DNA from: Methylobacterium mesophilicum
GTDB lineage: Bacteria; Pseudomonadota; Alphaproteobacteria; Rhizobiales; Beijerinckiaceae
Assembly: GCF_022179445.1 (NCBI RefSeq)
Contig: NZ_BPQU01000018.1
Coordinates: 1 to 64,000 of the forward strand
Direction of reading: 5' to 3'
DNA: 64,000 bases
Shown here: piece by piece, positions 24,869-33,935 of the stretch
How the letters are laid out: each line of letters opens with the position of its first letter
How positions within the stretch are numbered: the first letter of the stretch is position 1
Notes under the pieces: generated by a model
What the model was told of the DNA's origin: nothing
Database searches by the model: none
Seen by the model: only the letters and a program-made list of their open reading frames with translations
Made by a program: the position numbers and the translations under genes

Positions 24869-25298
24869 GTTTCTTTAGCGCGGAATTTTGATACTATGAA
24901 GCGCATGACCTAAAGCTTATAATTGGGTCGGCTATCACAAGGTAGTATCTAAATTTTGACGAGCAGCAACAGCAGGATGATGTTGGTGACCCTGATCGCG
25001 GGGGTCACAGCGATACCCGCTGGGTGCTTGTTGAGCAGGTTGTGGTTGATCGCCGAGCGTGCACACCTCGATTCGAAGTAGACCTTCAAACAGGTAGAAG
25101 GACCGCGCAGCCTCCCTCAAGAGCAACTACTTCAGCCACGGGAAAGGTCTGCCTTTCCGGTTTTAACGTCGGGAACGGACCGACACCTTACGGCCAGCAA
25201 CGGTCAACACGCAGCGCTCGTCTGAGTTTCTGAGGCGGGTGAATACTGCTGGTCCGCTTCGGTTCAGACGGCTGGGGGGCAAATGTTCGGAATAGGCT
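24869..25298. other. Gap with repeat and a possible membrane-protein tail
   Basis: 430 bases without an intact gene. On the minus strand, 25065-24953 encodes a stretch ending VTNIILLLLLVKI and a stop, like the tail of a membrane protein, but no start or upstream part is present. A degenerate 52-base element covers 25147-25197, with a related piece near 25250. The first 90 bases are AT-rich (ACTATAAGTTTCTTTAGCG). Confidence 0.45.
25147..25197. repeat. Degenerate 52-bp intergenic element, copy 3
   Basis: Starts GTCTGCCTTTCC and ends CTTACGGCCAG, matching the outer thirds of the copies at 149 and 12728. The central GAAGCGG is altered to GAACGGA. The weakest of the five recognised copies. Confidence 0.35.
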
Positions 25299-27470
25299 CT
25301 ATGGGATTTGCGTGTCACGGTGATCACTCATCAAAGTCGGCGCATCGGTGATGTCGTCCATGACGAGCTGGTTCAGCGCACAGATGAACGAAGACAGTCG
25401 GTAGCCGTCGTGGCGCGAGAGCGCGTTGTCGAAAGCGCGGACGTTCCAGAACGGGTCGTTGGCGCGCGTGATCGGCGCCATGCCGGTCAACTGAAGGCCG
25501 TGCAGGAAGCGCGCGGCGGGGCCGTGCTCGCCAGGCCGGCCGAGTGCGAGGTCGGCGCTGTCCCAGAAGTTGCCGCGTCGGTCGGCGCGCGCCAGCCGAG
25601 CCCGGGTCAGCCAATGGTCGGAGCGCGGGCAGTCGAGGGCGGCGTCGGCGAGCGTCGCGTAGGGGTGGTGCCGTTCGAGGCCGGAAGCATCGAGCCCGAG
25701 TAGCTCGTGGGTCGTACCGAACGGCGCGGCCGAGGGTTGGGCGTCGGCGAGCACGCCGGCTGCCGGCCGCGGCGGGTCGAGGTTGCCGATGGTGTGCGAA
25801 TCCTCCCGGGCGGTGTTCTGGAACGGGAAGGTCGCGGCCAGCAGCGACAGGGCGCGCAGCGGCAGGGTCAGCGATCCGGCCACGAGGTCGACGGGTGCGG
25901 GCGGGGTGCAGCTCTCGCCTCGGGGCTGGCGGCCTTCGAACCGCGCCGCCACGCGGTCGAGGAAGCTCGCGGCCGGGCGGAAATCGAATTTGAAGGTCGG
26001 GAATAGGTCGTGCGTCGCCCAATCGTAGTCGACCCCGGCATCGAACATGCTGTCGGTCGCGGAGAGCCGGCTCCGGATCTTCCGGCGGGCGACCGCGAAG
26101 CTATCGTCGGCATCGAGGCCGATCCACGCGCAATCCCCGGGTCGCAGGCCGCCCGCCGGGAACGCCAGGGCCGCGGTCACCGACATCATGACCGGTCGCT
26201 GGTCCGCCGGAAAGTAGCCGTCGTCGCGCGCGACCTCTGCAGCCGGCGTATGGGCGTCGGCATGGTCGGCCAGCCTCATCCAGACCTCGCGCTGGATCGC
26301 GGTCCACTTGCTCGCCTCGGAGGCCGGGTTGATCAGGACCACCAGATTGCCGAGCACTGGCGGCATTGTTTCTCCGAATTGATGGCGGCGCACGGCCTTG
26401 ACCATGTCGTCCTTGAGCCCGCTCGCCAGCATGTTGCCGCCGAGGCTGTGTCCGGCGACGATCAGCTTGTTATGCGCCCCCGGCGCAGCGAGTGTCGTCT
26501 CGATCGTGCGGAGCGCCGAGATCGCCGCGGGCGCGATGGCCTCGCTCACCGGCTTCCGGTCGAACAAGGTCGCGCCGGCCGAGAGATTTCCGAAGAAGCC
26601 GCCGATCGCGTCGCCGAACCAGAGTCGCAGGCCGCGCTCGTCGACTCGCGCCCCGCGCCAGCCGATATAGATCGCCGTGATGTCCATGTCGCAGACGCTC
26701 GGGTCGCTGGGGCAGCGCTGCGCGAGAAATCGGGCGGCGTGGGCCGCGTAGAGGCGCAGGTCCGCCACGTTGCCGTCGCCAATCCGCGCGTCGTGCCGCC
26801 AGCCGTGGACGAACGCGATCACGTAGTGCGACCCGGTCGAAAGATGCTTTTTCAGGGCGTCGAGCTGGGTGATGACGGGCTTGACCATCGTGGCCGGCAT
26901 ACCCTTGGCCCGCATCTCGTTATCCATGGCGTGGCGCAGCATCGCGCTGTCGATGGCCGTGTCGTTCGCCCCCTCGCGGGAGACCAGCGCATAAGGTTCG
27001 CCATCCTCCTGGAACTCGATGAAGCCGAGGTGGTAGGCGAGGTCCCGTCCGCCGGCCTCGCGGGCCGGGACGATGTGGCGCTGCACGGCACAGCGCAGCC
27101 GCGTCGCCCAACGCGCATCCGTCGCGATCACCGCGCCCTCGTCATTGCTGGCATCAACCCAACCGTCACCGTCGGACGGCATCGCCGCCCGTAGGGTCTC
27201 GCGCCCTGTATCGGCCAGGATCGTCCACCCGGTCGCGAGCCCGTCACGGCATTCGGTCAGCCCCGGGTCGAGGTTGCGATAGGCGTGCGCCTTGTCGGTG
27301 GAGAGTACGACGTAGTTCAGGAACAGGATGCCGAGGGTCGCCAGGACCAGCGTGGCGGCGATCCGAGCGGTCGTCCGGGACGCGTGCAATATCCCGCGAA
27401 CGAGCCCAAAGGTCGCCCAACGCACGCCGCTGCGCCGCCCGTCAGGCGCGGCGCCAGGACCGGAACTCAT
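25299..27470 (-). CDS. Large membrane-anchored alpha/beta serine hydrolase
   Basis: About 723 residues. A membrane helix near residues 36-55 (TLVLATLGILFLNYVV) would anchor it with the rest outside the cytoplasm. The hydrolase core has YVIAFVHGWRHDAR (oxyanion strand), ITAIYIGWRG and the nucleophile elbow VAGHSLGGNM. The C-terminal 300 residues have no recognised domain (SFLDRVAARFEGRQP, DRRGNFWDSADLALG). The large size and terminal extension are unusual for a lipase-like protein. The start is ATG 27470; a TTG at 27500 would add ten residues. Confidence 0.75.
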   Translation of the reverse strand: MSSGPGAAPDGRRSGVRWATFGLVRGILHASRTTARIAATLVLATLGILFLNYVVLSTDKAHAYRNLDPGLTECRDGLATGWTILADTGRETLRAAMPSDGDGWVDASNDEGAVIATDARWATRLRCAVQRHIVPAREAGGRDLAYHLGFIEFQEDGEPYALVSREGANDTAIDSAMLRHAMDNEMRAKGMPATMVKPVITQLDALKKHLSTGSHYVIAFVHGWRHDARIGDGNVADLRLYAAHAARFLAQRCPSDPSVCDMDITAIYIGWRGARVDERGLRLWFGDAIGGFFGNLSAGATLFDRKPVSEAIAPAAISALRTIETTLAAPGAHNKLIVAGHSLGGNMLASGLKDDMVKAVRRHQFGETMPPVLGNLVVLINPASEASKWTAIQREVWMRLADHADAHTPAAEVARDDGYFPADQRPVMMSVTAALAFPAGGLRPGDCAWIGLDADDSFAVARRKIRSRLSATDSMFDAGVDYDWATHDLFPTFKFDFRPAASFLDRVAARFEGRQPRGESCTPPAPVDLVAGSLTLPLRALSLLAATFPFQNTAREDSHTIGNLDPPRPAAGVLADAQPSAAPFGTTHELLGLDASGLERHHPYATLADAALDCPRSDHWLTRARLARADRRGNFWDSADLALGRPGEHGPAARFLHGLQLTGMAPITRANDPFWNVRAFDNALSRHDGYRLSSFICALNQLVMDDITDAPTLMSDHRDTQIP

Positions 27471-27681
27471 CGCGCTTGCGTCCTGATCAGGGGCACCCAA
27501 GCGCGCCGTTTCGGTCGGATCGCAAACGACGCCATTGGGATTCCTCTCCGTGCAGCCGGACTTTCGTTCGCCGCAGGCCTTCCGTTACGGTGCAGGCGGC
27601 GATGCGCAGGATGACCCAGCCCCGGTAACCCTTCGGTCCGGACCCGCGAAGTTTCGTCGATGGAACCGGAGGCGATCCTTC

Positions 27682-27966
27682 ATGATGCGCGCAATTCTGC
27701 CGGCTGTCGCTCTCCTCGCCGGTACGGGCCTGGCCACGGCGTCCCTGTCGGGGCTTGTCGGCGCTTGGGGGCACGACTTCGTCGTCACGCCGTTCGAGCC
27801 GATGCAGCTCATGGTCGCGATCGCGACTGACAAGGCTACTGGCAAGCAGTTCAACGTCATCAAGATGCCGGACGGCCACGTGATGGCGGTCGTGCCGTTC
27901 GACCAGATGGCGAAGATGCCGGAGATCGCCCCTAACAGCTTGATGCCGATGAAGATGGGACGATGA
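27682..27966 (+). CDS. Small exported hypothetical protein
   Basis: 94 residues with a signal peptide (AILPAVALLAGTGLATAS), then a compact, orderly sequence: FVVTPFEPMQLMVAIATDKA and FNVIKMPDGHVMAVVPFDQM. CCGGAGGCGATCC precedes ATG 27682; the upstream extension of the frame is not protein-like. No domain recognised. It is a single gene between the large hydrolase (divergent) and the hypothetical at 28057 (convergent). Confidence 0.65.
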   Translation: MMRAILPAVALLAGTGLATASLSGLVGAWGHDFVVTPFEPMQLMVAIATDKATGKQFNVIKMPDGHVMAVVPFDQMAKMPEIAPNSLMPMKMGR

Positions 27967-28056
27967 GGAATCGAATGCCTGCCCAATGTCCAGTTAGACG
28001 CGCATAGCAGGCTAGCTGATTTGTCTTAGTTAAATCAGGCGCTGATGCTACCGACT

Positions 28057-28380
28057 TCAGGTTTGGGTCATGCCGTACACGTCTGCCAAGTCGAGGAAAT
28101 AATGACCGTGCACGGTGCGACGCAGGATATCCACGATGACGATAAGTAAGAGGTTGTTCACGTTCGTACCGATCAGAACCTGATCGTACCGATCGGCTGC
28201 GTCGCGATAGACGTCGGTGACGTCGAGAAGCTCCATGACACGTCCCAGCGGCAGCTCGATCGATTCGACGTACGACCAGACATCGACGACTGCGTCAGCG
28301 ATTGCCGTCACGTTCCGCATCGGAGCGGTGAAGCAGGCTGAGAACTCGGTTCGGGACAAAAGGCAGGGCGCCGTCATCAT
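28057..28380 (-). CDS. Hypothetical protein
   Basis: 107 residues, predicted mostly helical, with no signal peptide: ADAVVDVWSYVESIELPLGR, VTDVYRDAADRYDQVLIG and NLLLIVIVDILRRTVHGHYF. Codon composition is balanced and no competing frame is better, but no family is recognised. Alone on the minus strand. Confidence 0.5.
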   Translation of the reverse strand: MMTAPCLLSRTEFSACFTAPMRNVTAIADAVVDVWSYVESIELPLGRVMELLDVTDVYRDAADRYDQVLIGTNVNNLLLIVIVDILRRTVHGHYFLDLADVYGMTQT

Positions 28381-28934
28381 AGTCCGCTCTTAAGGTTTGT
28401 CGTCGCTCTTACCACGAGCCGCACGGGGACCGCGTTTTTACCCAGTCTCGGTCGGCATGAGATCGTCTGCTTTCCCAGCACCCGACCTCAGGAGCGGACC
28501 AGCCGCTTTCGGCCAACTTCTGCCGTCCGCGTTGCACCAGACTACGTCATGCTGGATTGAAGACACGAGCAAAACCGGCCGTTCGGGTCGACGCTCCGGG
28601 CCACGGCTGATTGGACCAGGCTCTCGACAAGTGCTTGCGTTGAGCGCTCCTCAGAAGTGGACACCTCCTTGCAGCTTTTTTCTTCGAGCGATCGAGTCAA
28701 CATGCAGTCAGCGCGTTTGGCCAGTCGTCTTGAGACGTGTCCTTCCCCCGCTGCCAAACGACGATGCGGATACATGGGCGAGGAGTTGCTTCTGGCAGGC
28801 GACAATCTCTGCGTTGACGGCGACGAGCGCCTCGATCCACGGCATTGGCATGAACTGCGCCATCCCCTCCTGTCGCATCTCCTCATACCTATCGCCCGGG
28901 GACGAACGGTTATGGCACGCCGACTTAGACTGCC
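28381..28934. other. Non-coding stretch with repeat elements
   Basis: 554 bases without a convincing gene. Open frames here are short and overlapping on both strands. A 52-base element copy lies at 28465-28516, followed by related fragments up to about 28600. The last 150 bases before the hydrolase start have a candidate promoter but no clear -10. Confidence 0.5.
28465..28516. repeat. Degenerate 52-bp intergenic element, copy 4
   Basis: Starts GTCTGCTTTCCCAGCA, has CTCAGGAGCGGACCAG in the middle and ends CTTTCGGCCAA. It matches the copies at 149 and 12728 in length and anchor words. Confidence 0.45.
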
Positions 28935-30485
28935 ATGAGGCTGTCTTATCCGTACAAGGCTTTCCGTACGGCCGTGGCGGCCCTGGCGCTCGGTGCGATC
29001 ACGGCAGCACTCTGGCACTTGCGGGCGGAGACCGACAGGCTGGCAATCGAGGCGATCTCGATCGACGGGACCCCAGTTACGATCTTCCGTACTCAGGTTG
29101 GGCAACCCGGCCCTGTCGTAGTAATCGCCCATGGTTTTGCTGGATCGCAGCAGCTGATGCTGCCCTTCGCGACCACCCTGGCGCATGCCGGGTACGTCGC
29201 GGTGACTTTCGATTTTCCTGGTCACGGTCGCAACCCGGCACCGCTGACCGGTAGCATCGCCAGGGAGGACGGTGCCACCCGCAATCTGGTGGCAGTGACG
29301 GCGCAGGTCACGGAGCAGGTTCGGATGCGTGGAGATGGGCGCGTTGCTTTGCTCGGCCACTCCATGGCGTCGGATATCGTCGTCCGCGTCGCGCAGGCGT
29401 TGCCCTGGGTGGCAACGACAGTCGCGGTCTCGATGTTCTCACCTGCTGTGACGCGGGAGAGCCCGCGCAACTTGCTGGTAATCGTTGGCGGCTGGGAAGG
29501 TGGCCTGCGCCGCGAGGCCCTTCGAGCGGTCGGGCTGGTTTCAGCGCCCGAGCCCCCGCGCGAAAACGCAACTTACGGCGATGTCGCGTTCGGCGCAGCG
29601 CGCCGCGCTGCGGTCTCGGTAGGCGTCGAGCACATCGGCGTGCTGTATGCCCGTGCCAGTCTCACGGAGGCCGTCACCTGGCTCGACGGAGTCTTCGGGA
29701 TGTCGTCTCGCATGTTGGGGGCGCCCGATCGGCGTGGTCCTTGGATCCTATTGCTGCTTGCGGGCGTCGTGGCGCTGGCATGGCCTGCGTCGCATCTCCT
29801 ACCCGTGGTGAGCCGGATGCCCCTCGGAGCTGGCCTCGGCTGGCGGCGCCTGTGGCCGGCGCTCGTAATCCCCGCCGTCGCGACGCCACTCATCCTGCGG
29901 GTGCTGCCGACCAATATCCTCCCAGTCCTAGTCGCGGATTACCTCGTCGCGCATTTTGCGATGTACGGTCTGCTCACCGCAGGATGCCTGTGGCGGATTC
30001 GGTCTCGATCCGTGACCACGCAGGAAAGCGAGTCGTCCCCGGTGGCGGTCGGAGCTCTGCCAGCCGGAGCGTTGGCCGTCACCCTCTACGGCTTCGTCGG
30101 GCTCGTGCTGCCAATCGATACCTACGTGACCTCCTTCATGCCGGGGCCGAACCGGATCGTCCTCATCTCGGCGATGCTCATCGGTACCGTCCCGTTTTTT
30201 CTTGCCGACGAGTGGCTGATGCGCGGACCAGGTGCCGGGCGCGGCGCCTACGCGGCCTCGAAGATGGTCTTCTTGTTGTCGCTGGGCCTCGCCGTCGGGC
30301 TCGATTTCGGACGTTTGTTCTTCCTCGTTATCATCGTGCCGGTGATCCTGCTGTTCTTCCTCGTCTACGGTGCAATCGGCACCTGGGCCTACAAGCGCAC
30401 CGGCCATCCCTGGGTTGCTGGGATCGCCAACGCGATCGCGTTCGCCTGGGCGATTGGCGTCACCTTCCCCCTACTGGCCGGATAA
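28935..30485 (+). CDS. Alpha/beta hydrolase fused to a polytopic membrane domain
   Basis: 516 residues. After one N-terminal membrane helix comes a hydrolase with VVIAHGFAGSQQLMLPF (oxyanion), FDFPGHGRNP and the nucleophile elbow LLGHSMASD. From about residue 270 there are seven or eight further helices (WILLLLAGVVALAWPAS, MVFLLSLGLAVGLDF, LFFLVIIVPVILLFFLVYG). A Ser hydrolase joined to a membrane domain suggests a lipid or envelope substrate; this is inference. The start is ATG 28935; ribosome-binding site weak. Confidence 0.82.
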   Translation: MRLSYPYKAFRTAVAALALGAITAALWHLRAETDRLAIEAISIDGTPVTIFRTQVGQPGPVVVIAHGFAGSQQLMLPFATTLAHAGYVAVTFDFPGHGRNPAPLTGSIAREDGATRNLVAVTAQVTEQVRMRGDGRVALLGHSMASDIVVRVAQALPWVATTVAVSMFSPAVTRESPRNLLVIVGGWEGGLRREALRAVGLVSAPEPPRENATYGDVAFGAARRAAVSVGVEHIGVLYARASLTEAVTWLDGVFGMSSRMLGAPDRRGPWILLLLAGVVALAWPASHLLPVVSRMPLGAGLGWRRLWPALVIPAVATPLILRVLPTNILPVLVADYLVAHFAMYGLLTAGCLWRIRSRSVTTQESESSPVAVGALPAGALAVTLYGFVGLVLPIDTYVTSFMPGPNRIVLISAMLIGTVPFFLADEWLMRGPGAGRGAYAASKMVFLLSLGLAVGLDFGRLFFLVIIVPVILLFFLVYGAIGTWAYKRTGHPWVAGIANAIAFAWAIGVTFPLLAG

Positions 30486-30536
30486 CTATGCCATCCCTGG
30501 CTGCAGCTGTGCGCCTTACCCGAAGATGCCGCCCTG

Positions 30537-30782
30537 ATGACGCCGGTGACGGTTGAGCTCGAAAAGCACGACCGCGACCTGACGCTCCCGGTGGTGATCA
30601 TCGTCGGCGGTGACGACCAGGTCACTGACGTGGACCGCCAGTCGAAGCGGCTGCACCGCGAACTGCCGAGCAGCGAGCTCATCGTCGTCTACAGCATGGC
30701 CCACATGATCCAGCACCTCGCGCTGCGCAAGGTCGTTGCCACGATCGATCGGGCCGCGGAGCAGGCTCGCGAAGCTGCGTGA
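30537..30782 (+). pseudogene. C-terminal stub of an alpha/beta hydrolase
   Basis: 81 codons matching only the last part of an alpha/beta hydrolase: LPVVIIVGGDDQVTD (acid strand), then RQSKRLHRELPSSELIVV and AHMIQHL, the catalytic-His region (AGHM-like, here MAHM). In-frame codons extend back a little (QLCALPEDAALM) to a stop just past the 30485 end. The nucleophile half is missing, so it cannot be active. A remnant of a deleted gene. Confidence 0.65.
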
Positions 30783-30796
30783 CGCCCAGATGGATC

Positions 30797-31804
30797 TCAG
30801 CGCCCTTCGAAAGCGGCCCCGAGTGCGTCCGTGACGCCCTTGAGGGTCGCGACGCGGGCGGCCTCGTCCGACCCGATGTGCGGATCCCGCTGCACGCACA
30901 GATCGGCATAGGTGAACGGCGTGTCCTTCGGCCCTTCGACGATCGCCCCATCGGTTGCCTCGTGAAGCGAACAGGCGCGGACCGTCTGCGCACCCTTGGC
31001 CACCGTCGGCTGAGGCGGGCCCGCAGGGTTGTCGAAGACGTGCTGGGCCCCTGGGAACACCGTCAGGCTGACATTGGCCCCGGCCGCCTTGAGCCGCTCG
31101 GTGTAGGCGGTGCAGGACGCAACGGGATTGTAGTCGTCGCCGCTGCCGCCGAACATCCGGATCGGCCGACCGACCGTCGCGGCGTCGTCCTGAAAGCGGA
31201 TCGAGCAGTCCGGGTACACCGGCAAGAACACCGCCGGCGTGATCCCTGAGCGGTTCCAGGCCGTATCGAAGCGCTTGAGGCTGGCATAGAGCGCCGCCTG
31301 TCCGCCGCGTGAGAACCCCATCACGGCGACCCGCGCTGGGTCTACCCGGGGATGCTTCGCGAGCACGCCGAGCGCACGGTAGATGTCGAGGATCAGGTTC
31401 GTGCGCGACAGCAGGCTCTGATCGGTGTTGACCGAGGTAAGGCCGCGCCCCGTGAAACCGTCGAGCGCGAACGTCGAGATACCGCGTGCAGCCAGCGCCC
31501 GCTGCCAGAACTCGATGTTACCGCTTAAGCCCCCCGAGCCGTGCATCAGGACGACGGTCGGTAGGCGCTCTGTCCCCGCCTTAGCGATCCGGAGGACCCC
31601 CGTGACCGTGACAGGCTTCGATCCGTCCGACGTGCCGGTCAGAAACTGACGGTCGCTCAGGGTCAGGCTCTCGATCGGATGGATCTCGACGCGAGCGGCA
31701 TAGCTGCCAAGGCCGGCGACACCATCGCCCGCTGGCTCCGCGATCGCGCCAGTCAGACTGCTGGCCATCAGGCCAGCCGCCAGGAACAGGATTGATCGCC
31801 GCAT
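30797..31804 (-). CDS. Secreted dienelactone-hydrolase-family alpha/beta hydrolase
   Basis: 335 residues with a signal peptide ending about AIA (residues 1-22). LPTVVLMHGSGG (oxyanion), DGFTGRGL, the nucleophile elbow VMGFSRGGQAALYA, an Asp in GGSGDDYNP and the His in PGAQHVFDNP match the dienelactone hydrolase family. Cys residues (PDCSIRF, VASCTAYTE, RACSLHE, DLCVQRD) fit disulfides in an exported protein. Substrate unknown. The minus-strand gene faces the hydrolase stub. Confidence 0.87.
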   Translation of the reverse strand: MRRSILFLAAGLMASSLTGAIAEPAGDGVAGLGSYAARVEIHPIESLTLSDRQFLTGTSDGSKPVTVTGVLRIAKAGTERLPTVVLMHGSGGLSGNIEFWQRALAARGISTFALDGFTGRGLTSVNTDQSLLSRTNLILDIYRALGVLAKHPRVDPARVAVMGFSRGGQAALYASLKRFDTAWNRSGITPAVFLPVYPDCSIRFQDDAATVGRPIRMFGGSGDDYNPVASCTAYTERLKAAGANVSLTVFPGAQHVFDNPAGPPQPTVAKGAQTVRACSLHEATDGAIVEGPKDTPFTYADLCVQRDPHIGSDEAARVATLKGVTDALGAAFEGR

Positions 31805-32433
31805 TGGATATGCCTCCCAGGTCGACGCATCATAGCGGCAGCCGCAGACGCCTGTCGTGTCGCAAGGCGGCGCAGCTTGTGTCGCTTTCGACCCTATTGT
31901 CAGAAGCTCTCAGGTCGGATCGCTAACACCACCATTTCCCGGCTTCGGTCCCGTCGCACCGAACTGACGAAGCCAATAATTCTGACAATAGCCTGAGCAG
32001 CGGCTACCAACGCACTCTGTACCAAAAAATTGCGTTCCGTAGATCCTGACTGTGGATCGGCACTAAAGCATAATCCCCCTCATTTGCAGATTCGCTAAAG
32101 TTTTAATAATAAAAAATCAATTCTTTTTGTGATGGATTTGCTATTGATGTCAATTGCGACCCGCTCAAGGTTCAGATTTGCCCAATCCATCAGCGAGTTC
32201 GGAGCGCTTTTGCGAGGGTCATGCTTCGACGCCGATCCACAAATTGTTTTCCTTGGTGGCGACCTCCCAGAAGACGTACTGGAGCAGCCAGATCGCTGAA
32301 TCCGCTTGGGTCATGTTGTTCGTGTACATCTCCACTTCGGCGTAGAAATGCGGGTAGGTGTCGGGTTTGGAGCCCGTCCACTTTTGCGGCAAACGTTCTC
32401 CGAAGCGGACTGGCGGCTTTCTGCCACCTTCGG
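31805..32433. other. Non-coding stretch at the left edge of the integrated element
   Basis: 629 bases; AT-rich from 32030 to 32150 (TTTTAATAATAAAAAATC). No intact gene. On the minus strand, 32362-32219 encodes a protein-like run containing YPHFYAEVEMYTNNMTQAD and NNLWIGVEA with a stop, but it begins inside a 52-base element (32376-32427), so it is at most the tail of a lost gene. No intact tRNA-Arg is seen here. Confidence 0.5.
32376..32427. repeat. Degenerate 52-bp intergenic element, copy 5
   Basis: Starts GTCCACTTTTGCGGCAAACG, has CTCCGAAGCGGACTGGCGG and ends CTTTCTGCCACC. The central CTCCGAAGCGG is identical to copies 1 and 2. Confidence 0.45.
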
Positions 32434-32757
32434 TCATCCGGAGGCGATCAAACCTCCGGCAAGCAGACGTTCCGAAGCTCTGAGTAGGGTCGCGAGCGAC
32501 GCGACGGCGGTGAGGGTTGGCGCAACCGACGGCCTCACCGGGTGGGTCGACGAAATGGCGTCGGGCGAACTCAACAAGCCGGCGGAGGGCAGTCTGCCGA
32601 AGCCTGATCCGGCTATCCCCGCCGCGGCGGCATCACGGCCGGGGAGGCGCGGGGTCACCTCCAGAAGATCGAAGGCGACAAGCTGGCGTTGTGCGGCTTG
32701 CCGGAGTGCTGGCTCGCGGTTGCCTTTCGGCATCCGTAGCACGTCGAACGGGCGCAT
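32434..32757 (-). CDS. Hypothetical protein of the integrated element
   Basis: 107 codons beginning two bases after the stop of the gene at 32760, which suggests coupling. It reads MRPFDVLRMPKGNREPALRQ at the start, then a Leu/Ala/Ser-rich tail with no domain. The tail could be an out-of-frame continuation of a longer original. Function unknown. Confidence 0.35.
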   Translation of the reverse strand: MRPFDVLRMPKGNREPALRQAAQRQLVAFDLLEVTPRLPGRDAAAAGIAGSGFGRLPSAGLLSSPDAISSTHPVRPSVAPTLTAVASLATLLRASERLLAGGLIASG

Positions 32758-32759
32758 CG

Positions 32760-33134
32760 TCAGCGCCTTGCTTCCGGCTGCGCGAGCCAGCGCAACGCTG
32801 TCTTGGCCGCTGCCACGGAAAAGGTCCGGCCCTTGCCGAGCCCGCCGCGAATAATTTCGTGCCGGATGTTCGTTCGCAGGACGATGCGGCCAATGTCGAT
32901 GTCAGCGCCAAGGAGTTCCGCCAATTCGGCGCACTCGATCGCCAGGGCCGCGGCGATTTCCTCATTGCTGGCACCGTATGCCGCAAGCGCCGTCGCACAC
33001 CGCCTTCGCCGGCCCGGTTCTCCGCAGGGCAGCCGGCTGAGCACTTCGACTAGAGCGATAATCGGATCTGGAGCAATCACAGGCCCCGATTTCCGCCCTG
33101 CGCCAGGGCGTTTTCCGCCGTGCTGACCCACCAT
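32760..33134 (-). CDS. Small phage-like protein (terminase-small-subunit-like N-terminus)
   Basis: 124 residues. The N-terminus GGKRPGAGRKSG is the basic patch seen at the start of many small terminase and other phage DNA-binding proteins; the centre, ATALAAYGASNEEIAAALAI, resembles a helix-turn-helix used to bind packaging sites. The end (HEIIRGGLGKGRTFSVAAAK) is unassigned. No large terminase follows, so the role is uncertain. It is the left-most protein-like gene of the minus-strand chain. Confidence 0.6.
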   Translation of the reverse strand: MVGQHGGKRPGAGRKSGPVIAPDPIIALVEVLSRLPCGEPGRRRRCATALAAYGASNEEIAAALAIECAELAELLGADIDIGRIVLRTNIRHEIIRGGLGKGRTFSVAAAKTALRWLAQPEARR

Positions 33135-33267
33135 TAAAGCCCTCGACTTGAATTACGAAATTGGACCGACGAAAAATAAAATCCGCGAGTGGGACCCAGT
33201 GCGGTCAGAAACCCCTACGGCCTGGACTTTTTGACCCCCGCCCTCCCTTGGTGATCAGAGCGGGCCA

Positions 33268-33546
33268 TCAGGCTGACGCGGGCTCCAGGGTGGTCCACAT
33301 CATGTCGGCGGCTGCAGCGGCCCGCGCGTAGGCGTCAGGAGCGACACGACGGTCTCGGGGTGGGTATCCCTCCCGGATCTCTGCAACGGCCGCTGCTGCC
33401 TCTCGCTGCCACGCTGTGACGGCTCCCTGGTAGGCGATGGCAGGGAGGTCGCCTTCAGCCTCGGCCGCCTTCACATCGATCGCTAGCATGGGCACGCGCT
33501 GGATGAGGCGTATCAGCAGTTCGGTGGTGGTGTTTTTTCTGGTCAT
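33268..33546 (-). CDS. Hypothetical protein of the integrated element
   Basis: 92 residues, helical: TTTELLIRLIQRVPMLAIDV and AVTAWQREAAAAVAEIREGY. Its ATG overlaps the stop of the gene at 33543-33713 (ATGA), so the two are co-translated. No family recognised. A 130-base gap separates it from the next gene on the left. Confidence 0.55.
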   Translation of the reverse strand: MTRKNTTTELLIRLIQRVPMLAIDVKAAEAEGDLPAIAYQGAVTAWQREAAAAVAEIREGYPPRDRRVAPDAYARAAAAADMMWTTLEPASA

Positions 33547-33713
33547 GCCGCGACGGGCTCCAGGGCGACGCGAGCTGCGAGCGCCGCGGCGGCCGCATCG
33601 AGGTCGGCGTACTCGCCCAGGGGAGCGCCGCTTGGGCTGTAGGCGAAGCAGCCGGACCGACAGCGGACGACGCTCCCCATCAGGACGCTGGAGACGAACA
33701 GGTCCAGGGTCAT
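33543..33713 (-). CDS. Small hypothetical protein of the integrated element
   Basis: 56 residues from ATG 33713: LDLFVSSVLMGSVVRCRSGC and FAYSPSGAPLGEYADLDAAA, i.e. a short beta-rich part and an Ala-rich helix. Similar small orphan proteins are frequent in alphaproteobacterial prophages. Overlap with the next gene supports it being real. Function unknown. Confidence 0.5.
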   Translation of the reverse strand: MTLDLFVSSVLMGSVVRCRSGCFAYSPSGAPLGEYADLDAAAAALAARVALEPVAA

Positions 33714-33935
33714 CAAGCGGCCTCCCACTACGCTACACGTGCAGCGTTCTACCAGTTAACGGTCAACAATTCGTCACGTGTTCCCGATATGGACTCGCGC
33801 GGCACCGGGACGTTGCTAGGGTAATTTTGGGGCGAACTTCAGATCGGACAGCCTGTCCGTTCTGCCCCGGATCGCGGTTAGATCGAGCGCATGGTCCGGC
33901 CCGGACCTGAAACAATCGATCCCGACCTGAAAATC

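Noticed and set aside
26010..27194. A 394-codon plus-strand frame opposite the large hydrolase
   Set aside because: It is a shadow of the minus-strand gene that carries VHGW and GHSLGG; no motif on the plus strand.
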